The notes under the pieces were generated by a model that saw nothing but the letters and a program-made list of their open reading frames with translations, was not told where the DNA came from and made no database searches. Positions 1-7,712 of a stretch of DNA of 29,289 nt are shown here, one piece after another. The stretch comes from Candidatus Poseidoniaceae archaeon (GTDB lineage: Archaea > Thermoplasmatota > Poseidoniia > Poseidoniales > Poseidoniaceae), in NCBI GenBank assembly GCA_022424925.1, contig JAKMGM010000089.1, positions 1-29,289 on the forward strand, written 5' to 3'. Position 1 is the first letter of the stretch, and each line of letters begins with the position of its first letter. Position numbers and translations under genes: made by a program.

Positions 1-1172
1 GCAAGAGCATTGACTGCTTCTCGAGGCGAAGCATGGCTTTCCACATCGCCTCTTCGCCAACTCAACTCGGCCAATTCGTCAACGGGAACGGCGGGATAAC
101 GACCTCCTTCTGGCTGGGTAAGAACGATGTTGCGTGGTGGGAAGCGGCTGCACAATTCGAGCAACGGAGCGATGAAGTCGTCAAGATTGTCTTGCGGTGA
201 AGAACCGAGCAACAGGCTCCATACCGGGCAAGAATCCAAATGAGGCGAATGCTGCAAGAGCGCACGCTCCAATTCAGGAAGGATACGACGCAAACCCGAC
301 GGATTGTGTGCCGCATCGAGGAGATAAGCGTGCGATGATGTTTGTTGCGGGGTGAGGTGCTGCATTCGTGCCAGCCAGCGAAGTTCTTTTTGTGCTTGGT
401 CGAGTGAAGTCTCTGAGAAACCAATGGTCTGGAACAGAGCATGCGCGAGAGCATGCGCCTCATCTCGAACCGTAGCGCCGTCCCCGATTGAGACGATTTG
501 AAAGGGCGAGGCTGATGGGATTTCATCTAGATCAGTATTTCCAGCGTGGCGTGCTTCATAGGCCATGGCTTTGAGAACATTCGAATCAGAGGGGTCTCGA
601 ACAAGTAACGGACGACCAGGTCGAGCAATGGCTGCTTTTTCTCGAGCAATCGTCGCAAGATCTTCACCCAGAATATCCGTATGCTCTCGGGTAACTGAGG
701 TCACCAAGCACGCGGTTGCTGGACCGCATCGCGTCGCATCCAATCGACCGCCAAGCCCCGTTTCCAAGATCAAAACTTGACATCCTTGCGAGCAGACCAT
801 GGCGACCAGGTATGTCACTTCAAAAAACGTCAAGTCAATTGAAGAATCGTCTTCAGCACCAAGTGCAGCTTTACGAACCATCTCAACGGCCTTATCGAAC
901 GCTTCGGAACTGATTGGAACCCCGTTTCGGCGAACGCGCTCCTCGAGACGAACGACGTGAGGCGAACTGAACAGAACATTGTCGATTCCGTCAAGGCAGA
1001 GGGCGGTTGCCATGAGTGCACAAACTGTTCCTTTGCCGTTGCTACCTGCAACGTGAAGAATGTGTTCAGGCAACGTAAGATTCAACCGATCAAGGACGGT
1101 TTTCGTGCCTTTCAAACCAAGCGCCATACCGCGCTTTTTGGTTGATTCAAGCCACACTCGAGCAGCATTCAC
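1..1172 (-). CDS. folC: Folylpolyglutamate synthase / dihydrofolate synthase (partial, C-terminus beyond left edge)
   Basis: The reading frame stays open from a GTG at 1172 to base 1, giving 390 residues, and the C-terminus lies outside the window. The Mur-ligase-type P-loop is visible as HVAGSNGKGTV, followed by the FolC signatures LETGLGGRLDAT and SVTREHTDILG, a REKAAIARPG segment, and the C-terminal-domain motif DAAHNPSGL (DGAHNP in most family members). FolC enzymes ligate glutamate to dihydropteroate or folates in the cytoplasm using ATP. An in-frame TGA lies about 48 bases upstream of the GTG. The next in-frame ATG (1127) would remove the conserved LESTKKRGMALGLKG helix region, so the GTG is preferred. 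It diverges from the presenilin-like gene. In archaea the substrate could be a folate or a modified pterin; which one cannot be told from the sequence. Confidence 0.9.
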   Translation of the reverse strand, partial: MNAARVWLESTKKRGMALGLKGTKTVLDRLNLTLPEHILHVAGSNGKGTVCALMATALCLDGIDNVLFSSPHVVRLEERVRRNGVPISSEAFDKAVEMVRKAALGAEDDSSIDLTFFEVTYLVAMVCSQGCQVLILETGLGGRLDATRCGPATACLVTSVTREHTDILGEDLATIAREKAAIARPGRPLLVRDPSDSNVLKAMAYEARHAGNTDLDEIPSASPFQIVSIGDGATVRDEAHALAHALFQTIGFSETSLDQAQKELRWLARMQHLTPQQTSSHAYLLDAAHNPSGLRRILPELERALLQHSPHLDSCPVWSLLLGSSPQDNLDDFIAPLLELCSRFPPRNIVLTQPEGGRYPAVPVDELAELSWRRGDVESHASPREAVNAL

Positions 1173-1234
1173 GGCTCTGCGAAGGGTTGGTGTGATTAGT
1201 CCTTTTCTTTGGCATCATTTCAAGCGGGTTCATT

Positions 1235-1251
1235 CGCCCCCTACGGGGGCG
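1235..1251. promoter_or_regulatory. Perfect GC-rich hairpin in the divergent folC / protease gap
   Basis: A 7-bp inverted repeat CGCCCCC / GGGGGCG with a 3-base loop (TAC) lies between the start of folC and the start of the presenilin-like gene. It sits 5 bases before an ATG at 1256 and 43 bases before the preferred ATG at 1295, so it could be an operator or a 5' leader stem. It has no T-tract. The function is unknown; only the symmetry is directly seen. Confidence 0.35.
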
Positions 1252-1294
1252 TAGTATGCGTGACCCTCATATGCGTGTCCGGAGTCCAAGTGGC

Positions 1295-3505
1295 ATGAGC
1301 GAGCAGGAGTCTACCTCGAAACCGGAGCGAAAGGTTTCGAAAGAATTTGCCGCCGTACAAGCGGATTTACGCAAGGAAGATAGCCTGTTGTGGATGATGA
1401 GGGAACAACTTCCATCGATGATGGGAATGATGTTCATGTTCATCCTCACTATTGGTATATCGCTCTACATTCGACCGTGGTACGATATCGCAGAACTGCA
1501 GGCTTATGGGGTCGATGGAGCCCGTCAAGTTCGCTACATTGCACTACAGTTGGTTATGATTTTCATCTTCACTGCTGCGATTTTATTGCTTGCAAAATAC
1601 AAGAAAGAGTGGATTATCAAATACGGCATCATGAGCGTTCTTGCAATCGCCTTACTGTACGCTACCGTTCCGCTCACGCACGTGATGGTTCTCGACCTTG
1701 AGGCTGACCCGTTTGAATACACATCGGACAGCGAAGTCGACATGTCCTATCTTTCGCATCACGGAATGGACACCCACATTACCAATGCGCTCATCGGAGC
1801 CCCCGGAATGTGGAACGACTCAATCAGTGTCTATGACGGTGAAGGGTTCTCAACCAACACCCCAAAGTGGAGTATCACGCAAGAACGACTTCCATACGCG
1901 GATACGGCAATATTGAACGTTGTCGTTTCAGATGAGTACTATTCCTTCACCAACCAGGCCTTTGTGTGGTATGTCGATGCGGAGACTGGAGAAGTTCAGG
2001 ATACATATGCATGCCATCGCTACCTCGATACCGACAGTCCCGTTCCGCTTGGAGGAATGGTTGGCGGGTGTTCTCTTGCTTTCCATGCTGATAACGCCAT
2101 GTACTTGATGGACCAAGACGGGCAGATGGTTCGGTATGACACTTTTTCAGAGAACCCCGGGAATCTTACATACCAAGCAGCGTGGTCACTACCTCCTGAA
2201 CTTCAAACGCATGTCAGCATCATCCATGCAGAAATGATTGATGAGGACAAGGTGTTCATCGTCACGCCAACCGCTGCTGTCGTCATCGAGTTGGAACGAA
2301 ACTCCGGCGCTCTTGAGTTGGATCCAAATGCGAAGAATCCTGCAAAAGTCTTGTTTCAATCAAACGCAACAAGCAATTTCACAAGCGCTGATTTCGGACA
2401 TTCACCGTGGTCTGGAGTAATGATCAACGAAAGCAACGGTCACGAAGGCATGGTATTACTCGGGGAAGAAAACGGTGATGTGACGGCATTTGAGTGGAAT
2501 GAATCCGAGCAAATAATGTTTGAACCCCAAACAAAACTGGCTTTGCTTGGATATGGAGAATCAATTCAATCCGTCTTAATTACAGACCTTGACCAAAGTG
2601 GATTTAGCGATTTGTTAATCACGACCGATGAGCGTGCAGATTGGTTGCATACACAGGCCTTGAAGAACAAAATATCGTTTGATGTCGAAGAAAATTTGCA
2701 AGCCTCTTGGTTCACTGTAAACAACAGTTCCGCTCAATTCATGGCTGCATACGGCGAGGGAGATATATCCCTGAACGCTGGTCCAATTGAAAATGATATG
2801 TTGGCACTTGAAGGTGCACAATTCGCTGAAGGTCCACTGCTTGCCGCATTGATTATTACTATCGTTTTGATGATTCTCCTCTATGTCCACAGCGAATGGT
2901 ATGTCGTCAACACCGTTGGCGTATTGGTGGGTTCAGGCGTCATTGTGATGCTGGGCGTCACCTTTGTCCCAACACTCATCATCATCTTCATGATTGCTGC
3001 GGCAGTATACGATGCTTGGGCCGTGTACCGTTCAAAACATATGCTCGACCTTGCCGACACGATGATTGGACTGCGTCTACCGATACTTTTGGTTGCACCA
3101 CAAGAGAAAGGGTATTCGTTCATTGACGAGACGGTTTCAATGAAAGAAAAGAACGCATTACCTGCTCAACACGCTGCTGCACCAGCACAGCGTCCAACCG
3201 CACAGTCCGCACCGAAGAAACAGGGTAAAGATGCAATGTTCATGGGCCTTGGAGACGTTATTTTCCCTGGAATGTTGGTCTTGTCTTCAGCGCAATACAT
3301 CGACGGCGCAGTGGGCTTCCAAATCGCCATTGCAACACTGCTCGGTGGTCTTATCGGCTACTTTGCGCTGATGACCTATGTGGCTCGTGGCCGAGCACAG
3401 GCTGGCCTCCCGTTGCTGAACGGTGGTGCGATACTTGGCTACTTGGTCGGCGGACTCGTCACTGGAGTTGGCTGGGCTATCTTCGACTTTGGGTTAACCC
3501 TGTAA
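1295..3505 (+). CDS. Presenilin/signal peptide peptidase-like intramembrane aspartyl protease with large extracytoplasmic insert
   Basis: This 736-residue membrane protein carries the A22-family active-site signature. There is a YD motif in a membrane helix (Asp573, VYDAW), GLGD in the next helix (Asp654), and near the C-terminus AGLPLLNGG (from about 706), which matches the PAL-type motif of archaeal presenilin homologues with Leu in place of Ala. Predicted helices lie near residues 41-59, 81-100, 109-133, 513-533, 538-556, 560-577 and 651-670, with two more at the end. Between helices 3 and 4 are about 380 polar residues. These include a calcium-loop-like DLDQSGFSD (431-439) as in FG-GAP/VCBS repeats and a YVDAETGEV stretch as in PQQ-type propellers. 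Family members cleave substrates within the membrane. The start at 1295 has GGAG 10 bases upstream; ATGs at 1256 and 1271 are alternatives. The stop lies 10 bases before serS. The substrate is unknown. Confidence 0.85.
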   Translation: MSEQESTSKPERKVSKEFAAVQADLRKEDSLLWMMREQLPSMMGMMFMFILTIGISLYIRPWYDIAELQAYGVDGARQVRYIALQLVMIFIFTAAILLLAKYKKEWIIKYGIMSVLAIALLYATVPLTHVMVLDLEADPFEYTSDSEVDMSYLSHHGMDTHITNALIGAPGMWNDSISVYDGEGFSTNTPKWSITQERLPYADTAILNVVVSDEYYSFTNQAFVWYVDAETGEVQDTYACHRYLDTDSPVPLGGMVGGCSLAFHADNAMYLMDQDGQMVRYDTFSENPGNLTYQAAWSLPPELQTHVSIIHAEMIDEDKVFIVTPTAAVVIELERNSGALELDPNAKNPAKVLFQSNATSNFTSADFGHSPWSGVMINESNGHEGMVLLGEENGDVTAFEWNESEQIMFEPQTKLALLGYGESIQSVLITDLDQSGFSDLLITTDERADWLHTQALKNKISFDVEENLQASWFTVNNSSAQFMAAYGEGDISLNAGPIENDMLALEGAQFAEGPLLAALIITIVLMILLYVHSEWYVVNTVGVLVGSGVIVMLGVTFVPTLIIIFMIAAAVYDAWAVYRSKHMLDLADTMIGLRLPILLVAPQEKGYSFIDETVSMKEKNALPAQHAAAPAQRPTAQSAPKKQGKDAMFMGLGDVIFPGMLVLSSAQYIDGAVGFQIAIATLLGGLIGYFALMTYVARGRAQAGLPLLNGGAILGYLVGGLVTGVGWAIFDFGLTL

Positions 3506-3511
3506 GGTGAT
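3504..3511 (+). promoter_or_regulatory. Shine-Dalgarno site setting the serS start
   Basis: AAGGTGAT overlaps the stop codon of the protease gene and lies 4 bases before the ATG at 3516. It favours 3516 over the GTG at 3507, which falls inside the site itself. Confidence 0.6.
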
Positions 3512-3515
3512 ACAA

Positions 3516-4808
3516 ATGCTGGATATCAATGTGTTTCGCAACGAACCTGAATCGATACGTAAAGACCACGACAAGCGTGGTCTTCCACATGACAACATCG
3601 ACGCGGTCATTGCCCTAGACCAAGCATGGATCGACCTTCAATTCCGAACAAACGAACTTCGAGCACAGAAGAATACTGCCGCTCGTGGAATTGGTGCTGC
3701 AAAGAAGGCCGGCGATCAAGATGCAGCAAATCGCATCCTAGCCGAAGTGGCCGACTTGGGCGCACAAATTGCAGATATGGAAAAGAAAACCGAGGATGCT
3801 GTTGCTGAACGTGACCGTCTACGCATGTCGATACCCAATATCCTCCACCCCGATGTTCCTCAGGGTGCGGATGAATCCGGCAACACGAAACACAGTGTTC
3901 ATGGGGAAAAACCACACTTTGACTTCGACCCTCGAACCCACAACGAACTCATTGAGATGAACAAGTGGGTCGATTTGAAGCGAGCCGCAAAAATAGTCGG
4001 CAGTCGTTTCTACTTCCTCAAGGGAGATTTAGCACGGCTGGAATTCGCACTGCAGCACTACGCTGTTAACTTCATTCGTGAGCGTGGATATACGTTCGTT
4101 CAGCCGCCGGTAATGATGAACCGCGAGGCCTATGAAGGCGTTACAGACCTGTCAGACTTTGAGACGGTGATGTACGGTATCGAGCCCGATGGATACTACA
4201 TGATTGCGACTGCGGAGCATCCGCTTACTGCGATGTTCATGGGCGAGACGATTCCAGAAGCAGACTTACCGTTGCGTATTGTCGGAGTCTCACCTTGCTT
4301 CCGCAGAGAAGTTGGATCACACGGGCAGTCCGATTTGGGGATTTGGCGCGTTCACCAATTCACGAAGATTGAACAAATAATCATCGCTTCTCCTGAACAA
4401 TCATGGGCGCTACAAGAGGAATTACTGCAAAACTGCATCGACCTGTGGGACGCACTTGAGATGCACTATGAAGTCGTCAACATTTGTACAGGGGATATGG
4501 GAACCGTTGCAGCACGAAAATACGACCTTGAAGCTTGGATACCCGGTGCTAACCAGTACAAGGAAATCGTCTCGTGTTCAAACTGTACCGATTATCAAGC
4601 CAACCGATTACAGATTCGGTACGGGCAACCCGGTCATTCGGGACAACCAATCGCCCACACACTCAACTCGACCGCTGTAGCAACATCACGAGCCTTGGTG
4701 GCCATCATGGAACAAAACCAAATGCCGGATGGTCGAGTCCGCATCCCGGTTGTCCTGCAGGAACTCATGGGCGGTCAAGAAATCCTTGAGCCATGCACGT
4801 GGGGATGA
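3516..4808 (+). CDS. serS: Seryl-tRNA synthetase
   Basis: This 430-residue class II synthetase charges tRNA-Ser with serine in the cytoplasm. The N-terminal arm (about residues 25-110) is a long charged helical hairpin, the coiled coil that contacts the tRNA long variable arm. The catalytic domain shows TAEHPL for serine and ATP binding. Motif 2 begins SPCFRRE (259-265) and runs on to RVHQFTKIEQ. A motif 3 region contains TSRALVAIMEQ (Arg392), and the protein ends in a QEILEP tail. This is the common SerRS type, not the rare methanogen type. It sits 10 bases after the presenilin-like gene, probably in the same transcript, and 38 bases before the cyclotransferase-like gene. Length and motifs are normal. 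Confidence 0.97.
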   Translation: MLDINVFRNEPESIRKDHDKRGLPHDNIDAVIALDQAWIDLQFRTNELRAQKNTAARGIGAAKKAGDQDAANRILAEVADLGAQIADMEKKTEDAVAERDRLRMSIPNILHPDVPQGADESGNTKHSVHGEKPHFDFDPRTHNELIEMNKWVDLKRAAKIVGSRFYFLKGDLARLEFALQHYAVNFIRERGYTFVQPPVMMNREAYEGVTDLSDFETVMYGIEPDGYYMIATAEHPLTAMFMGETIPEADLPLRIVGVSPCFRREVGSHGQSDLGIWRVHQFTKIEQIIIASPEQSWALQEELLQNCIDLWDALEMHYEVVNICTGDMGTVAARKYDLEAWIPGANQYKEIVSCSNCTDYQANRLQIRYGQPGHSGQPIAHTLNSTAVATSRALVAIMEQNQMPDGRVRIPVVLQELMGGQEILEPCTWG

Positions 4809-4812
4809 ACAT

Positions 4813-4830
4813 AAGGCTTGAAATAGCCTT
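4813..4830 (+). other. Small inverted repeat after serS
   Basis: AAGGCT and AGCCTT form a 6-bp stem around a 6-base loop, five bases after the serS stop and 16 bases before the next start. No T-run follows, so it is not a convincing terminator. It could be an RNA processing or leader stem. Confidence 0.2.
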
Positions 4831-4846
4831 GAGAACATTGTAATGC

Positions 4847-5725
4847 ATGACCGACGGTGAACTACTTTACTTCGGATACGGCTCCAATCTCGACTGGTCT
4901 GATTGGAAGAGTTGGTGCGAACAAAAGCATCTATCTCCAGAAGGCCTTGTCGAAAAAACACCGTGCTGGTTACCTGATTATACCATGAAATTCCATTATT
5001 ACTCGCACAGCCGAGACGGGGGTGCTGCCGATATTATCGAGAACGGGAAGGGTCATGCCGTCCCAGGTGTCTTGTTCACAATGGATGAAAACGCGTCGAA
5101 AGTCATGGACAAAAAGGAAGGAGTTGGCGCAGGAATCTATGCCCGAAAAGCAGTTCGTGTCGCCATTCCTAACGGCACTTTGGTCGAAGCAATGACCTAT
5201 TGCGTTACTCCAGAACGTAGAGAGAATCGATTTGTTCAACCAACAAACAGGTATGTCCAAAGCATTGAACAAGGTCTTTTGAAGAGAAATCTTCCAATTG
5301 GAGAATTGAAAAACGCTATTGAAGATTTCTCACCAAGTTTCCCTGTTGAACGCCTCTTTGTATACGGCACACTCATGCTCGGTGAAATTCGACAAGCAAC
5401 GACTGCACACGTGTGCAACGGTGAAGGCAAATCGGCCACCGTCAAAGGCGACCTGATTGATTTGGGAGCGTATCCTGGATTGATCGAAGGAGACGGTACG
5501 GTACAAGGCGAAGTGTACCACCTCGACCAAGTGTTCCAAGCCTTGCAAACGCTCGACAGTATCGAAGGGTTCTACGGATACGGTGCTGAAGGCTCCCTCT
5601 ACACGAGAACTATCGTCGAGATTCAAACCAATGACGGCCCACAGTGGGCTTGGACGTACATGTACAATCAACACAACGAGAGCAAGAACAAACGCATCGA
5701 GTCAGGAGATTGGCGTCGACGCTAA
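4847..5725 (+). CDS. Tandem gamma-glutamylcyclotransferase-fold (GGCT/AIG2) protein
   Basis: Two copies of the GGCT/AIG2 fold lie in one 292-residue chain. The first has FGYGSN (residues 9-14) and a candidate acid at Glu91 in KKEGV. The second has VYGTLM (172-177) and a candidate acid at Glu240 in DSIEGF. The first half resembles true gamma-glutamylcyclotransferases (YGSN), which release 5-oxoproline from gamma-glutamyl compounds. The second resembles the AIG2/GGACT branch (YGTL), which acts on gamma-glutamyl-amine linkages. No signal peptide is seen, so it is cytoplasmic. It follows serS by 38 bases. Its TAA overlaps the stop of the convergent biotin carrier gene. The substrate cannot be deduced. 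Confidence 0.8.
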   Translation: MTDGELLYFGYGSNLDWSDWKSWCEQKHLSPEGLVEKTPCWLPDYTMKFHYYSHSRDGGAADIIENGKGHAVPGVLFTMDENASKVMDKKEGVGAGIYARKAVRVAIPNGTLVEAMTYCVTPERRENRFVQPTNRYVQSIEQGLLKRNLPIGELKNAIEDFSPSFPVERLFVYGTLMLGEIRQATTAHVCNGEGKSATVKGDLIDLGAYPGLIEGDGTVQGEVYHLDQVFQALQTLDSIEGFYGYGAEGSLYTRTIVEIQTNDGPQWAWTYMYNQHNESKNKRIESGDWRRR

Positions 5726-6192
5726 TCCTCAGGTTCTGTTTTGGCTAAGAGGACGGAACCTTGCTGAACTTGATCGCCAGATGCGAAAAACACCTCTGTT
5801 ACCGTACCCGGGGTTGCAGCGAGAATACGATGTTCCATCTTCATGGCTTCAAGAACCATTAATGTCTGACCGGATTCAACGGTTTGTCCGACATCGACCA
5901 AGACCTCGAGAACTTTACCAGGCATTGGAGCCGTAAGTCCACCGTCGTTGCCACTTTGTGATGCACCGGGCTCAATACGTTCCAAATTGAAGGTATGACC
6001 GGCAAAATGAACCCACCAATGGTCACCAACTTTAGCAAGCGTAGCATAGCCTACCTCTCCATTCGCAAGGTGAACTTTCAGACGTCCATCTCGCTCAATA
6101 GTTGCTTTGCGCCCACCAAGCAGCCACTCATCACCACGTTTCTCGACGGTTACATCGATTGGACCGTCAGGGCCGCTAAACTGATGTTCCAT
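5722..6192 (-). CDS. Biotin carboxyl carrier protein of an acyl-CoA carboxylase (detached alpha-subunit C-terminus)
   Basis: This 156-residue protein ends in a biotinyl/lipoyl domain with the biotinylation motif EAMKMEH (Lys118), preceded by APMPGKVLEVLVDVGQTV. Residues 1-75, beta-rich with WWVHFAGHTFNL, look like the linker (BT) region that precedes the biotin domain in alpha subunits of methylcrotonyl- and propionyl-CoA carboxylases. The gene therefore reads as the C-terminal part of an alpha subunit encoded on its own. Its ATG overlaps the TGA of the biotin carboxylase gene (TGATG), indicating coupled translation. Its TAG overlaps the TAA of the convergent cyclotransferase-like gene. The carrier moves carboxybiotin between the carboxylase and carboxyltransferase sites. 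Confidence 0.92.
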   Translation of the reverse strand: MEHQFSGPDGPIDVTVEKRGDEWLLGGRKATIERDGRLKVHLANGEVGYATLAKVGDHWWVHFAGHTFNLERIEPGASQSGNDGGLTAPMPGKVLEVLVDVGQTVESGQTLMVLEAMKMEHRILAATPGTVTEVFFASGDQVQQGSVLLAKTEPED

Positions 6193-7703
6193 CAGGGAAA
6201 CCTCCGATTCAAGGTGGCAAATGGGCTCACTGGACCAGCAGAAGCATGAGCATCGGGTGATGTGTGTGACCTCCGATGCAGGCCTGCACTTTCACCGATT
6301 GCGGCTGCCATCAAAGCGGCATCTTCGATCTCAAGTGGAACTTGAGGGTTCCATCCTTGCGGCCAAAGCCGGTCAATCATGGTGGTATCTGTCGTCCCAT
6401 CAATCACATCGGGAACATCGCACAATTCTCGCAAGAACCGTAGGTTTGTCGTTGTCCCGAGAACTACAAATTCATCCAGTGCCCTTCGCATCCGTTGCAA
6501 TGCCTCAATACGAGAAGGGGCCCATACGATTAATTTCGCCAGCATTGGGTCATAATTTGGCGTTACTTCATCACCTTGACGAACACCAGTATCCAAACGA
6601 ATACCCGGGCCTTCAGGCGGGATGAACACTGCCAACGGACCAATCGCTGGTAGGAAGTTCTTGGAAGCATCTTCGGCATACAAACGAACTTCAATTGCAT
6701 GACCACGAATGTGAAGCTCGCCGCATGACATGGGTTCTCCAGCAGCAATTCGGAGCTGTTCGCGCACAATGTCAACACCAGTGACCAGTTCAGTGACCGG
6801 ATGCTCAACCTGTATACGCGTGTTCATTTCAAGGAAGAAAAACTCACCGTTTGGTGCGAGAAGGAATTCAACCGTTCCCGCCCCCTCGTAGTTGACTGCC
6901 ATAGCTGCTGCAACCGCTGCGTCACCCATTGCGGCACGAATTTCTTCAGTCATAGTAGCACACGGGGCTTCTTCGAAAACCTTCTGATGCCGCCGCTGGA
7001 CACTGCATTCACGCTCTCCAAGGTGAATGGTTCGACCGTGACGGTCTGCCAAGACTTGAATTTCCACATGCTTTGAACCGGTGAGCAAACGCTCAAGGTA
7101 TACGCGTCCATCACCGAACGCTGCAAGGGCTTCACGACGAGCACCACGTGCAGCGTCGAGCAACTCTTCCGGTCGTTCAACTGCTCGCATCCCTTTACCG
7201 CCACCGCCAGAAGATGCCTTGAGCAACAACGGATATCCAACCCGAGTGCTCGCCTGCTCAATGGCCGCTAACGCCTCGATTTCATCGGTCTGTTCAATCT
7301 CTTCACCCGGTATAACGGGGACTCCAGCATCTCGCATGGTGATACGGGCAGTCATTTTATCGCCCATTTTCTCGATGGCATCGGCACTTGGACCAATCCA
7401 TTGGATGCCTGCTTGTGTCACGGCACGAGCAAAATCTGCGCGCTCTGAAAGAAAACCAAAACCTGGATGAATAGCATCGGCACCGCTCGCTCCAGCGATT
7501 GAAAGAATCTGAGACTGGTCGAGGTATGTCTCAGTAATCGTTTCACCGGAAAGCATGACCGCTTCATCTGCGAGTTCGACGAACAGCGAGGTAGCGTCGT
7601 TCTCAGCAAAAACAGCAACTGTAGCAAGGCCTGCTTCATTGCACGCACGGAGAATACGACAAGCGATTTCTCCACGATTGGCAACCAAGACTTTGCTGAC
7701 CAT
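6192..7703 (-). CDS. accC: Biotin carboxylase subunit of an acyl-CoA carboxylase (probably methylcrotonyl-CoA carboxylase)
   Basis: This roughly 503-residue ATP-grasp biotin carboxylase carboxylates biotin from bicarbonate and ATP. It opens with KVLVANRGEIACRI. It has the glycine-rich ATP loop KASSGGGGKG (about 162-171), the catalytic ERECSVQRRHQK (about 231-241) and EMNTRIQVEHP (about 292-302). The last 50 or so residues, after the carboxylase core, are a weakly conserved tail where the alpha-subunit fusion would normally continue. ATG 7703 gives the family-standard N-terminus. A GTG at 7712 directly abuts the hydratase stop (TAAGTG) and is an alternative. It lies between liuC and the carrier gene, which points to leucine catabolism, but the subunit could also serve propionyl/acetyl-CoA carboxylation. 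Confidence 0.93.
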   Translation of the reverse strand: MVSKVLVANRGEIACRILRACNEAGLATVAVFAENDATSLFVELADEAVMLSGETITETYLDQSQILSIAGASGADAIHPGFGFLSERADFARAVTQAGIQWIGPSADAIEKMGDKMTARITMRDAGVPVIPGEEIEQTDEIEALAAIEQASTRVGYPLLLKASSGGGGKGMRAVERPEELLDAARGARREALAAFGDGRVYLERLLTGSKHVEIQVLADRHGRTIHLGERECSVQRRHQKVFEEAPCATMTEEIRAAMGDAAVAAAMAVNYEGAGTVEFLLAPNGEFFFLEMNTRIQVEHPVTELVTGVDIVREQLRIAAGEPMSCGELHIRGHAIEVRLYAEDASKNFLPAIGPLAVFIPPEGPGIRLDTGVRQGDEVTPNYDPMLAKLIVWAPSRIEALQRMRRALDEFVVLGTTTNLRFLRELCDVPDVIDGTTDTTMIDRLWPQGWNPQVPLEIEDAALMAAAIGESAGLHRRSHTSPDAHASAGPVSPFATLNRRFP

Positions 7704-7712
7704 TGTGTTCAC

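Noticed and set aside
62..526. Minus-strand open frame of 154 codons near the left edge
   Set aside because: It is out of frame with folC, whose DAAHNP and other motifs are encoded in the overlapping frame.
4813..4830. serS downstream stem as an intrinsic terminator
   Set aside because: No T-run follows and the next gene begins 16 bases later, so read-through is more likely.
5330..5674. Minus-strand open frame within the tandem cyclotransferase-like gene
   Set aside because: It lies opposite clear GGCT-type motifs on the plus strand and has no family resemblance.
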